From a bacterium (GTDB lineage: Bacteria; Zhuqueibacterota; QNDG01; JAGLOF01), in assembly GCA_016934955.1 (NCBI GenBank), contig JAFGRY010000037.1, positions 59,427 to 123,426 on the forward strand: a stretch of DNA of 64,000 nt. Direction: 5' to 3'. Each line of letters opens with the position of its first letter. Position 1 is the first letter of the stretch. Shown piece by piece: positions 36,515 through 44,942 of the stretch. A model generated the notes under the pieces. That model saw only the letters and a list, made by a program, of their open reading frames with translations. It searched no databases and was not told the origin of the DNA. A program made the position numbers and the translations under genes.

Positions 36515-39500
36515 TTACTGCATAAACAGCATTTTGATATTTTTCGAGTAACTTCCGGCTTTCAAACGGACCACATACACACCTGAAGCCACTTTCACGC
36601 CCTGGTCGTTCATGCCATCCCAGGTAACGGCATAATGGCCCGCTTCCTTTACCCCGTCAACGAGCGTTCTGATTTCCTGGCCGACGCTGTTGTAAACGAC
36701 GATTTTTATGCTCCCGCTTTCGGGAAGCCGGTATTTAATGGTCGTTTCAGGATTGAACGGATTGGGATAGTTCTGATCCATACCGAATTCAGACGGCATC
36801 AGATCCTGTTCTTCCGCTTCACCGAGGCTGATAACCGCCATAGCGCCGCTTCCGTACACCGCCTGATTTTCTTCGGTCATTACCGGAACAGGGAACTCAT
36901 GGCCTGTTTCCGCATCCCAGACCCTTGCAATGATCGGATCGCCGGGCGCAAAGCCGGGAATGTTCAGATCATTGAGATTCAGACCCTGCCATGCGCTCAC
37001 CGCGAACGGATACGCTCCTTCGAATGTCCGGGCGCCGACGCAGCGATCACCGGCAAAGAGCCCGATCTCGTCACCAACTGTCAGATCCATTGCCGAACCG
37101 GTGACGACGACGGCATATCCCATACCGCTCTCATGATAGGTAAAATGACGTACCTGCTGCTTCTCACCCGGTGTTTCCGCGATCGCTTTCGGCGTGGCAT
37201 CGGGAAGTCCGGGATAGGTGAAGGTGACGGTCGCGTCCACGTACAGCTTGTAGCCGCGTCCCGGCTGCAGTCCGCCGTTTTTGTCGATATCATTGATATT
37301 GTACGCCGGTATCCAGTACGATCCGTCCGACTCGTCCTGAAGCACGATGAGACTGGTTCCCAGAGAAGAGAACACATCTGCCGCGTCGTGAGTACCCTGG
37401 TACGGATATCCTACCATATAGAATCGTGTCGGCGTGAGACTGATGGACATCTCATTCGGTACCAGACGATTGCCTTCGTTGTCGATTGTCTGGGCCGTCA
37501 CTTCATCATGGTAGACCTGATACCCTTTGGAGAGGTTGACCATGCCGATCTGATCGATATCGGCCCCAGGCATGAAGTAGTTGCCTTCATCATCCTGGCA
37601 GACAGCGACACCGCCGGTAACGTCTCCCAGCATGGCACTGATCTCCTGATCGTAGTCGGATACTGGGTCGACATTGAACGAGATGAGATTCAGCTTCGCC
37701 GGTTCCAGGGTGATCGTCTGGACGAGTGTCGTGTAGGACGCCAGCTGGGTAACCACTGCTTCATCCTGGCCGAATTTTCCGGTGGTGCCTTCGGCGAAGG
37801 TAGCTGTCGTCGGGTTTGTGGTTCCCGCGCTGGAATCGTAAATCATGAAGCTCATGTAGTGATCACGATTCGCACCGGGCAGCACTTCATTGCTGGGCGG
37901 TATGGTCATGGCCAGCCAGACCGGAATCTGAACCGCGGCGTTGTTGTAGCGGATCGCACCGACCAGGGTGCTGCCGTCATAGACCTGGATTTCATCGCCG
38001 GCCTCGATCGCTTCCCCGTTGACGGTGATATTGTCATACACGATAACCGTCATATAGGATCCCGTGGGAGCGACAGGCGCTGCGCCGCTGAGATCATAGG
38101 CGGTAAGCGGATTGACGACTGTCAGCAGCTGGGTGTCACTGAATATGCCGTTCCCGGTTGTGTAGGTCGGGAACGCGCCCAGCACTTCATCGGTGCTCTT
38201 GTTCCAGATCATGAAAATCATATGGTTGCCTTCATACGCGCCGGGCAGGGTCGTGCTGCTGTTGGCATCGTAATACCGCATCCAGACGGTGATCGTGAGC
38301 GGGAAGCGTCCCTGGTAAACGGCACGGCCGACTACCCGCTGATGCCCGTCGAAAATCGCGATTTCATCGCCGGATTCCAGGGCGTCGTTTCCGAGTATCT
38401 GGGCGTTCTGAATGACAACCGGTATCGAACGGCCGGTGGGATCGGTAATCGTGTAGGTCGGGGAGACAAAATGCACGTTGTGGGCCAGCACATTGTCGAA
38501 TTCGTACATACCGTTGTTTCCGTCGGCGACATAGACGTGCTCATGGCTGAGCATGTACACACCCTGAGCGTCGCCGCCGGTATCGTAATATCCCTCTTCG
38601 GTAGGTGTGGTCGGATCATAGACATTGAGAACCCGGAAACCGCCGGTACCGTCAGCGATATAGGCGTAATTCTGATAGACTTTCACATCCTTCACCGAAC
38701 CGCTGGTGTTGAACGTATATACTACCGACGCCGTGGTGGGACTGCTGATATCGATGATCTCCAGTCCGTATTCGCCGTTGGCGACATAGACATACTGTCC
38801 CAGCGCATCGCCGGAAACAGCGAGCACATCTTCACCGTCCATGGCGATGGAACGGACCACCGTCGGTGCGGTCTTGCTGGTCACATCAACCACGTAGAGA
38901 CCGCCGAATCCGACAGCCACATAGGCGTAATTGCCATACACGAATACGTCTCTGGCGATGTCGCCGCTCTGCAGGATCATATTCGTGGAGACATGCCCCA
39001 CTTCATCGATACCGCCCGCGGCATCAACATCGAGAATCACCAGACCATTGGACCCGTCTGCGACATATGCGTATCCATTGAGCACGTAGACGCCGTAGGC
39101 CTGGCCGTCGGTATTGTAGACATCGACCTGGGTGGTGATGTCGGCGACATCGAACAGCTGCACACCCACGCCGCCGGAGGCCACGTAGAGTGTGTCGCCG
39201 TCGAGATCAAGACCGAAGGCGTTGGCGGTAAAATCGGTGTTGTTCTGGGCAGTGACATCCCAGGTACCGGTATCCTCAATTTTCTTGATTCCATCGTCGA
39301 TGTCAGTGACATACACGGTATTCATATCCGCGGCAACGATATCGTTGAGAGTACCGGCTCCGTAGTAGTTGGTGCCGGCATCGTCGCCGTCGTCGCCGTC
39401 GGCATTGAGAATATCGGCGGTTTCGCCGCTGAGATCGAACAGGTAGCTCTGAAGGCCGCCGAGGCCAGTGGCAACGTAGACATCATCGGCCGTGGGATCA

Positions 39501-40501
39501 AAGGCCAGCCGGATCGCGGTCCCGTCGGACGCGAAATCATCAACCAGACCGCCGGTCTGGATGTCGGTGGGATCGTCGACAAGCACCCGGCCCACATCAG
39601 TGGTCGCGCCGTCGGTGATCGCTAAAAAGGCGTAGTAATTCGCGCCGTCATACCCGATAACGACATCCCGGACATTGCTGCTGATGGTCAGCGAGTCGCT
39701 TCCGGCACAGGCGGTGGGATCGGTAATATCGACCGTGTACAGCCTGGTGCTGTCGGCGATGACCGCGTAGTCCGCTCCGCCCGCGGTAATGAAATCGACG
39801 GCCAGAGGATATTCCGTGAATCCCCAGTTGCCGATCTCATCGATCTCGCCGGGATTGGTGAAATCGACGTCATAAATCCTCAGGAAATTGTTGGTCGCTA
39901 CATCGCTGTCCACGAAACAGGCGTAGAGATACTCATCAGTGGCCGTATTCGTGAAGTAGCCGACATCCACCGCGTATCCGCCGGGCGTAATGTCGCTTCC
40001 CGCGTAGGTCAGGGCCGAGGGGTCGTCGACATCGATGACCATAATGCCCTTGACGCCATTGGCGATACCGACATAATCCCTGCCCTGAGCCGTGTTGGCG
40101 TAGAAAACGACACTGCTCGCGTAGCCGTCACCGGCAGCGGTTTTCGTGTAGTACGCGTCGTTTCTCACCGGATCGGTGATGGTGCTGACATCGATGCTGT
40201 AGAGGCTGTCGCCGTCTACGGCGTAGACATCGGTGCCGTTTACCGCAATGTCAAGCAGCGGCTTGGGCATGGCGAGATGACTGACGAACGCGGGAGTACC
40301 CGGAGTTGAAATATCCCAAATTTCCAGATATCCACCCGCAGCTACAAACGCATTTGCCCCACTGGTTACGGTAACGGCGTTGACGTAGCCGTATGCCCAG
40401 CGGCCCTGAAGCACGACATTGTTTGCATCCTGAGCCAGGACTCCCGCAGCCACGCACAGGATCAGGGCGACAGACAATACCACTCGTAACATTCTCCTCA
40501 T
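36515..40501 (-). CDS. Secreted LVIVD-repeat protein with three GDEI-type domains and T9SS-type C-terminus
   Basis: A 1328-residue exported protein. The start is the ATG with AAAGGAGC upstream that begins the signal peptide (MRRMLRVVLSVALILCVAAGVLAQ); longer readings add a non-signal extension past the sigma-54 promoter. Residues ~30-680 are LVIVD-type propeller repeats ('GYAYVADGSNGLVILDVDA', 'GNYAYVAVGFGGLYVVDVTS'). They are followed by three copies of a ~110-residue domain ('ESGDEIAIFDGHQRVVGRA', 'EAGDEIQVYDGSTLVGAI', 'TVGDEIGLFAGDRCVGAR') also found in the next two genes. The end is the T9SS/FlgD-like module ('MDQNYPNPFNPETTIKYRL...IKMLFMQ'). Codon use is strongly Asp/Gly/Val-rich. First gene of the sigma-54 operon; likely an abundant surface or secreted protein. 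Confidence 0.88.
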   Translation of the reverse strand: MRRMLRVVLSVALILCVAAGVLAQDANNVVLQGRWAYGYVNAVTVTSGANAFVAAGGYLEIWDISTPGTPAFVSHLAMPKPLLDIAVNGTDVYAVDGDSLYSIDVSTITDPVRNDAYYTKTAAGDGYASSVVFYANTAQGRDYVGIANGVKGIMVIDVDDPSALTYAGSDITPGGYAVDVGYFTNTATDEYLYACFVDSDVATNNFLRIYDVDFTNPGEIDEIGNWGFTEYPLAVDFITAGGADYAVIADSTRLYTVDITDPTACAGSDSLTISSNVRDVVIGYDGANYYAFLAITDGATTDVGRVLVDDPTDIQTGGLVDDFASDGTAIRLAFDPTADDVYVATGLGGLQSYLFDLSGETADILNADGDDGDDAGTNYYGAGTLNDIVAADMNTVYVTDIDDGIKKIEDTGTWDVTAQNNTDFTANAFGLDLDGDTLYVASGGVGVQLFDVADITTQVDVYNTDGQAYGVYVLNGYAYVADGSNGLVILDVDAAGGIDEVGHVSTNMILQSGDIARDVFVYGNYAYVAVGFGGLYVVDVTSKTAPTVVRSIAMDGEDVLAVSGDALGQYVYVANGEYGLEIIDISSPTTASVVYTFNTSGSVKDVKVYQNYAYIADGTGGFRVLNVYDPTTPTEEGYYDTGGDAQGVYMLSHEHVYVADGNNGMYEFDNVLAHNVHFVSPTYTITDPTGRSIPVVIQNAQILGNDALESGDEIAIFDGHQRVVGRAVYQGRFPLTITVWMRYYDANSSTTLPGAYEGNHMIFMIWNKSTDEVLGAFPTYTTGNGIFSDTQLLTVVNPLTAYDLSGAAPVAPTGSYMTVIVYDNITVNGEAIEAGDEIQVYDGSTLVGAIRYNNAAVQIPVWLAMTIPPSNEVLPGANRDHYMSFMIYDSSAGTTNPTTATFAEGTTGKFGQDEAVVTQLASYTTLVQTITLEPAKLNLISFNVDPVSDYDQEISAMLGDVTGGVAVCQDDEGNYFMPGADIDQIGMVNLSKGYQVYHDEVTAQTIDNEGNRLVPNEMSISLTPTRFYMVGYPYQGTHDAADVFSSLGTSLIVLQDESDGSYWIPAYNINDIDKNGGLQPGRGYKLYVDATVTFTYPGLPDATPKAIAETPGEKQQVRHFTYHESGMGYAVVVTGSAMDLTVGDEIGLFAGDRCVGARTFEGAYPFAVSAWQGLNLNDLNIPGFAPGDPIIARVWDAETGHEFPVPVMTEENQAVYGSGAMAVISLGEAEEQDLMPSEFGMDQNYPNPFNPETTIKYRLPESGSIKIVVYNSVGQEIRTLVDGVKEAGHYAVTWDGMNDQGVKVASGVYVVRLKAGSYSKNIKMLFMQ

Positions 40502-40580
40502 TTCAAAGCTCCTTTCGTGATTAGACTGTTTGCTATCTGCTAAAGCCAATATAATTCTGTTATTTAAGACAATATAACAG

Positions 40581-40596
40581 AGCAACTAATGTGCCA
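40581..40596 (-). promoter_or_regulatory. Sigma-54 (RpoN) promoter of the 12-kb surface-protein operon
   Basis: On the minus strand TGGCAC, ATTAG, TTGCT: a full match to the sigma-54 consensus TGGCAC-N5-TTGCW with the correct GG/GC spacing. It lies 80 bp before the LVIVD gene start and directly downstream of a sigma-54 activator gene. Between them (40620-40660) a short dyad CTGCA...TGCAG could be part of an activator site, but that is a guess. Confidence 0.85.
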
Positions 40597-40679
40597 TGAC
40601 GCACTAAACACATTAACCCATTGTTTTTACTGCACAGAAAGTATGCAGGAAGGGTGCTTTTGTCCGGATTCCCGTACAC

Positions 40680-41774
40680 CTAGAACAGGCACTGCATCCG
40701 GCTTTCCGGACACCGCTGTATTTTGTACTTGTTCAATTTGTCATACAGAGACGATCTCGGAAGACCGAGAGCGTGGGCGGTACGCGAGATGTTCCAGTCG
40801 TTTTCCCAGAGGGAATAGACGATAAAACATTTCTCGAATACATTGATCGCCTTCCTGAACGTTCCCCGGTGATTCAGTTCATTCACGGACTGGGAGAACC
40901 GGAGAAATCCTTTTATATGATTGCTGTTGACTACCGTTGAATCGATGAGCACGGTCAGCTTCTGCATGATATTTTTCAACTCGCGCACATTCCCCGGCCA
41001 GTTGTAGGAAAGAAGCACCGCGATGGCGCTGGGGGCCAGTACCTTGACCGGCATGTCGTTATCCCTGCAGAAGGTTTCGAGAAAATGATAGGCAAGCGGC
41101 AGAATGTCCTCGGGACGCTCCCGCAGCGGCGGAATATGAATTTCGATCACATTGATCCGGTGAAACAGATCCTCACGGAACTGTCCCCTGGCAACCAGTT
41201 CGGCCAGATTGTGGTTGGTGGCCGCGATGATCCTCACGTCCACCTTTTCCAGCCGCTCGCCGCCCACCATTTCGACTTCGCCCGTTTCCAGGGTCCGCAA
41301 TATCTTGGCCTGTGCCGCCAGGGACAGATCGCCGACTTCATCCAGAAAAAGAGTCCCCTTGTCCGACTGAATGAACTTGCCGTTCTTGTCGGAATAGGCT
41401 CCGGTGAAGGCGCCGCGCTTGTGACCGAACAGCTCGCTTTCCACCAGCGATTCATGCACGGCGGCGCAGTTCATCTGAATCATCGGCTGCCCGTCCCGCT
41501 TGCTGTTGGCGTGAATGGCCCGTGCGACCATCTCCTTGCCCACGCCGCTTTCTCCGGTTATGAGCACGGTGACGTCTTTCCGGGACACTCTCTCGATGAG
41601 GAGAAAGATCCGCCGCATCGCCTTGCTGTTGCCGATAATGTTATACTGTTCGTTCATCTTGGGCAACGTGACATAATCGAAAACCACCGGTATGTCCGAT
41701 ATACTCCGCTTTACATAGCTTGCCAATTTACGCTCCCCCGTTAAGGCAATTTTTCTTTTGAAAAACCGGTCCAT
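40680..41774 (-). CDS. Sigma-54-dependent transcriptional activator (AAA+ / Fis-type HTH)
   Basis: A 364-residue bacterial enhancer-binding protein. The AAA+ domain has Walker A 'ITGESGVGKEMVARAIH', the sigma-54-contacting loop 'GHKRGAFTGAYSDKNG', Walker B 'GTLFLDEVGDLSL' and the arginine finger region 'FREDLFHRINVIEI'. The C-terminal Fis-type HTH reads 'NISRTAHALGLPRSSLYDKLNKY'. The N-terminal ~45 residues hold no receiver, GAF or PAS domain, so the input signal is unclear (PspF-like layout). The ATG at 41774 is chosen; a TTG 39 nt upstream is the alternative. The gene lies directly before a perfect sigma-54 promoter and behind a near-perfect one, so it probably controls both. Confidence 0.92.
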   Translation of the reverse strand: MDRFFKRKIALTGERKLASYVKRSISDIPVVFDYVTLPKMNEQYNIIGNSKAMRRIFLLIERVSRKDVTVLITGESGVGKEMVARAIHANSKRDGQPMIQMNCAAVHESLVESELFGHKRGAFTGAYSDKNGKFIQSDKGTLFLDEVGDLSLAAQAKILRTLETGEVEMVGGERLEKVDVRIIAATNHNLAELVARGQFREDLFHRINVIEIHIPPLRERPEDILPLAYHFLETFCRDNDMPVKVLAPSAIAVLLSYNWPGNVRELKNIMQKLTVLIDSTVVNSNHIKGFLRFSQSVNELNHRGTFRKAINVFEKCFIVYSLWENDWNISRTAHALGLPRSSLYDKLNKYKIQRCPESRMQCLF

Positions 41775-41928
41775 GACCGAAATCCCGACGCCTTTTGTCG
41801 CAGCGACCGACAAATTTCCGGCCAGCTGATATACGCGTCATGACTGATTTTTCACCATAAAAGCAAAGCCTTTCTCTATTTTTTACAGCAACTTATAAGA
41901 TCTTGAACTGAGCAACACAGCCCTTAAA

Positions 41929-41944
41929 TGCAACTATTGGGCCA
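41929..41944 (-). promoter_or_regulatory. Sigma-54-type promoter upstream of the activator gene
   Basis: On the minus strand TGGCCC, AATAG, TTGCA: one mismatch to the sigma-54 consensus, correct spacing. It lies about 150 bp before the activator ATG and reads toward it. It shares the A-T-A/T-x-A-G spacer flavour of the promoter at 40581-40596. This suggests a self-regulating sigma-54 circuit. Confidence 0.6.
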
Positions 41945-42052
41945 AAAACGAAATGGCGGAAAACGAGGAGCCGTGTCCCGTGGAAGTTATTATGCTGTGA
42001 GTATCGATAGTACGCGTGAGGAGTCGCTGCGAAAGGAAGCGTCAGGCTATGG

Positions 42053-42787
42053 TCAGATCGCTGTTCCGGTTCTGATCCACCCGGCCCAATCCCGGCGCCC
42101 GTTTCGCTCCGCCGCCGCGGCCGCTGCTTCCTGGTCATACAGCACCGCCCGGGGAGAAATTTCCCAGCCGCTGCCGGATTTCCGGACAATCGTGTAGCGT
42201 GCGTGTGGTGTCCCCGCCTGCATCACGTGCGGAAACGGCGCGTCATCCCGGTAGGCGGGCAGTCCCACACTTCCGGGATCCACGACTGCCGTACCGTCCC
42301 GCAGCGTCAGATGGCGCGGCACATGATCGTGCCCGCAGAGGATGAGCGACGCGGAATCGTCGCCGGACCAGTCCCGGACCGGTTCCGGCAGACGCGGCGA
42401 CGCGCCCTCTTCGGTGACGCGCCAGAGAAAATAGTCGGTATCGGATGACGGCGATCCGTGGAACATGAGGATGGGACCGATGCGCAGCTGCAGCGGCAGA
42501 GAGGCCAGCCACCCGAGATGCTCATCGCGCAGCCTGCTTTTTGTGTAGGCGGCCGTCGGAGACAGGTCCGGTTCCCCGCTCAGGAGGTCACGGTCCTCAT
42601 TGCCCCGCACGGTGGGAATGTCGCGCTGCAGCAGCAGACCGGCCGTGCCTGCCGGGTCGAGGGGCCCGTAAAAAACGTCACCGAGATTGAGGATGGAGGT
42701 AATCCCCTGCCGGTCGATATCGGCAAGGACCGCTTCCAGGGCCCAGCGGTTGCCGTGAATGTCGGATATGACTGCCACTGTTTCCAT
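42053..42787 (-). CDS. Calcineurin-like metallophosphoesterase
   Basis: A 244-residue member of the YfcE/MJ0936-like phosphodiesterase family. Metal-ligand motifs in order: 'AVISDIHGNRWAL', 'LNLGDVFYGPLDP', 'TVRGNEDRDLL', 'LMFHGSPSSD' and 'LILCGHDHVPRHL'. The ATG of METVAV has AAAGGACC upstream; an earlier frame start adds 12 non-family residues. The substrate is unknown (often cyclic phosphodiesters). It is the last ordinary chromosomal gene before the tRNA-Val and the island. Confidence 0.88.
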   Translation of the reverse strand: METVAVISDIHGNRWALEAVLADIDRQGITSILNLGDVFYGPLDPAGTAGLLLQRDIPTVRGNEDRDLLSGEPDLSPTAAYTKSRLRDEHLGWLASLPLQLRIGPILMFHGSPSSDTDYFLWRVTEEGASPRLPEPVRDWSGDDSASLILCGHDHVPRHLTLRDGTAVVDPGSVGLPAYRDDAPFPHVMQAGTPHARYTIVRKSGSGWEISPRAVLYDQEAAAAAAERNGRRDWAGWIRTGTAI

Positions 42788-42861
42788 ATCAAGGTCCTTT
42801 TGGGCTGATTGGTCGGTAAACATGAGGACGGAAATCGTGCTCTTCGTTCAGGACTGCAGAC

Positions 42862-42884
42862 AAAAAATCCCGCGTACGCGGGAT
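42862..42884 (-). terminator. Intrinsic terminator of tRNA-Val
   Basis: On the minus strand a perfect stem ATCCCGCG/CGCGGGAT with a TA loop is followed by TTTTTT. It lies 8 bp after the tRNA 3' end. Confidence 0.85.
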
Positions 42885-42891
42885 AATTGTG

Positions 42892-42965
42892 TGGGCGATA
42901 ATGGAGTTGAACCATCGACCTCTGGTATGTGAGACCAGCGCTCTAACCAACTGAGCTAATCGCCC
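42892..42965 (-). tRNA. tRNA-Val(CAC)
   Basis: On the minus strand the acceptor arms GGGCGAT/ATCGCCC pair perfectly. The D arm (GCTC...GAGC), anticodon stem CTGGT/ACCAG with loop CTCACAT (anticodon CAC, reading GUG) and T arm (GATGG TTCAACT CCATT) are all present; the discriminator is A and CCA is not encoded. The integrase stop lies 5 bp upstream of its 5' end, so the island abuts the 5' side of the tRNA. A terminator follows. Confidence 0.93.
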
Positions 42966-42969
42966 GAGG

Positions 42970-44031
42970 CTAAATCATGTTACTTCTGGCACTATTTTCT
43001 GCAAAGTGGGCCAAAAGTGAGCCATCCTTAGCAGAAAGTAATGCATCCAGCGTACTCACCGCCTTCATTTTGTGCTCTCCGGAGAGGTGTGCGTACCGCT
43101 GAACCATGGCCAGTGTCTTGTGTCCCAGGAGTGCTTTTACCGTCATCAGATCAACACCGTTCATGACCAGATGTGATGCAAAGGTGTGCCGCAGGTCATG
43201 AAATCTGCACCAGACGCCGGATTTCTCACGGGCCACCGTCCAGGCCTTGTTGATGTTAACATACGGATTTCCGTCCTTTTTTGCAAACACAAAATTACTG
43301 ACCCTGGGAATTTCCTGGAACATTGTCTGCAGTGTCCGGTTGATGGGCAGGTGCCTGGTTTCGCCGTTTTTCGTCGCAGTCAGTGTGATCAGACCTCTGG
43401 CGAGATCCACTTGCGGCCAGGTCAGATTCACTACTTCCATCTTCCTCATGCCGGTGTTCAGGGCAGTGATCACGATCCACTGAAAAGGCGGCTCACAGGC
43501 GTCGATCAGTTTTCGCATCTCACGGGCTTCCAGAAACCGTACGGGGCCGGCAGGCTCTTTCAGTTTCTTAACCTTTTTAATGGGATTCTTACTGATGATA
43601 TCCCATTCCACGGCCAGGTTCAGCATCCGCTTCAGCAGGGAGACCTCTCGATTGATGGTCGCCGGCTGCACCCTGGCTTTTCGATCGATCTTGTACCGTT
43701 CGACCATGAAAGGATTGATCTTGGTGAGCCGCTCTGTTCCGAAAACCGGCAGCAGCCGTTTCAGGGAGTTTTCATCCCGCACCCAGCTGCTATGCTTCTT
43801 ATTCTGTCTCGCCCATTCCACATACTGCTCACTGAACTCAAACAGCGTCGGTGCCGGCTTTCTGCTCTCAAGATTGAACTTACCCTGCACGATATCGCCC
43901 ATGCGGCTGTGCAGACATTTTTCCGCTTCCCTCCGGCTGCGTGTGCCGGCGGATTCTTTAATCCTCCTTCCGTTGTATGTGTAGTCCAGGTAAAAAATCC
44001 CACCAGGTTTACGCTGAAAGACTCGCGCCAT
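42970..44031 (-). CDS. Tyrosine-type site-specific integrase
   Basis: A 353-residue phage-type integrase. The N-terminal part has an AP2-like arm-binding region ('YLDYTYNGRRIKESAGTRSRREAEKCL') and a core-binding SAM-like domain ('LFEFSEQYVEWARQNKKHSSW'). The catalytic domain has Arg in 'ALNTGMRKMEVVNL', H-x-x-R in 'FHDLRHTFASHLVMNG', and His then Tyr in 'LLGHKTLAMVQRYAHLS'. The ATG of MARVFQ has GGAGG 8 nt upstream. Its stop is 5 bp from the tRNA-Val 5' end, and a likely tRNA promoter lies inside its last codons. It catalyses integration and, with the Xis-like protein next to it, excision. Confidence 0.95.
   Translation of the reverse strand: MARVFQRKPGGIFYLDYTYNGRRIKESAGTRSRREAEKCLHSRMGDIVQGKFNLESRKPAPTLFEFSEQYVEWARQNKKHSSWVRDENSLKRLLPVFGTERLTKINPFMVERYKIDRKARVQPATINREVSLLKRMLNLAVEWDIISKNPIKKVKKLKEPAGPVRFLEAREMRKLIDACEPPFQWIVITALNTGMRKMEVVNLTWPQVDLARGLITLTATKNGETRHLPINRTLQTMFQEIPRVSNFVFAKKDGNPYVNINKAWTVAREKSGVWCRFHDLRHTFASHLVMNGVDLMTVKALLGHKTLAMVQRYAHLSGEHKMKAVSTLDALLSAKDGSLLAHFAENSARSNMI
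42977..43004 (-). promoter_or_regulatory. Possible tRNA-Val promoter inside the integrase 3' end
   Basis: On the minus strand TTGCAG, a 16-bp spacer, then TAACAT, ending 11 bp before the tRNA 5' end. Because the island abuts the tRNA 5' side, the original promoter would have been displaced; this element, or readthrough from the integrase, would have to replace it. Confidence 0.35.
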
Positions 44032-44117
44032 GGCGATGCCTCCTTCCCTCACGTAAACATGATTCAGACTTTTTCCTGATATTGAAAAATAAAGAATCCA
44101 TGGCGTTTAGTCAAGAT

Positions 44118-44306
44118 TTATTTAGCTGTGACTGGCTCAATCGTATTCTGCTGTACGTACTCTTCCAGGGCCTGCCGGTTGAACCTGACACAGCGGCCGA
44201 TTTTGACATACGGTATTCGGCGCTGGGACACCCAGGCCCGAAGCGTCCAGGGCTTGATTCCCAATAAGTCGGACGCCTCATCGGTGTTTAACAGACAGTC
44301 TTTCAT
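44118..44306 (-). CDS. AlpA/excisionase-type helix-turn-helix protein
   Basis: A 62-residue MerR-like winged-helix protein: 'LNTDEASDLLGIKPWTLRAWVSQRRIPYVKIGRCVRFNRQALEEYV'. This is the pattern of AlpA/Xis proteins, which direct excision and regulate genes of satellites and prophages. The ATG has AAGGAGGTGATT upstream. It lies about 90 nt before the integrase in the same direction, so it is likely co-transcribed. Confidence 0.85.
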   Translation of the reverse strand: MKDCLLNTDEASDLLGIKPWTLRAWVSQRRIPYVKIGRCVRFNRQALEEYVQQNTIEPVTAK

Positions 44307-44349
44307 GAGAATCACCTCCTTCTTCGAATGGATACTGTTATAATCATGT

Positions 44350-44407
44350 GGCCGCCACCCGGTCCCGGAGCGCCTCCTTTCCATTTCCGGTGGCCCGGGC
44401 AGCGGCC
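44350..44407. repeat. G+C-rich imperfect inverted repeat upstream of the Xis gene
   Basis: GGCCGCCACCCGG on the left pairs imperfectly with CCGGTGGCCCGGGCAGCGGCC on the right, within otherwise A+T-rich DNA. It lies between the Xis-type gene and the 133-residue gene. It may be a transcript end, a protein-binding hairpin or a recombination-related site; the sequence does not decide. Confidence 0.35.
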
Positions 44408-44484
44408 CTGATCCTGCAATCACTTTTCAATAACTAATTGACGGAATGCAAGGATACCGTTCAAGTAGCGATCAAGAGACATAA

Positions 44485-44886
44485 CTATGCCTTCATGTTT
44501 AGTGTCATATCTCTCGCACGTCTAACAAAAATGCATTCATCGTCATCCCAACAATTCACCTCGTTAATTTCAATTTCATTTATGAGACGCATCAATGAAA
44601 AAATCACATGATTTACTAAAGAGAAATAGTTCAAAAATTCCTGTGAGTTATCTTGATCTTCAAGGAGACAAGTATATTGCTTTTTCAATTTTAAAATGTC
44701 GGTTTCTTCCGCAGCATTCCAAACCTCCAATATTTTTTTCAAAACCATCTCCTTTTTCAATAGCCCTTCACCGTATTGTAACCAATTAATATCAAGCACT
44801 TCGGCAATGTATTTGGCAAGATAATAAATCTCCCAGTAATTCGAGAGCACGCCATCAATTTCATGATAATCGATTTCATTAGACAT
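44485..44886 (-). CDS. Hypothetical island protein (133 aa)
   Basis: A soluble, acidic, helical protein ('EIDYHEIDGVLSNYWEIYYLAKYIAEVLDINW', 'EMVLKKILEVWNAAEETDILKLKKQYTCLLED'). The ATG has AAAGGAG upstream. No domain is recognised. It follows the DnaB-type gene by about 55 nt and is probably in the same transcript. Confidence 0.6.
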   Translation of the reverse strand: MSNEIDYHEIDGVLSNYWEIYYLAKYIAEVLDINWLQYGEGLLKKEMVLKKILEVWNAAEETDILKLKKQYTCLLEDQDNSQEFLNYFSLVNHVIFSLMRLINEIEINEVNCWDDDECIFVRRARDMTLNMKA

Positions 44887-44942
44887 TATAGTCTCCTTTT
44901 AGATGTTTTGAATCGATTCACATTTTTTTCTATGGTCAATAA

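Noticed and set aside
36635..39625. A 996-codon open frame on the plus strand opposite the LVIVD gene
   Set aside because: It mirrors the Asp/Gly/Val-rich repeats of the real gene, has no signal peptide, domain or ribosome site, and low-complexity codon use explains the lack of stops.
40620..40660. Defined activator-binding sites (UAS) for the sigma-54 activator
   Set aside because: Only a weak 5-bp dyad is seen, too little to annotate as a site.
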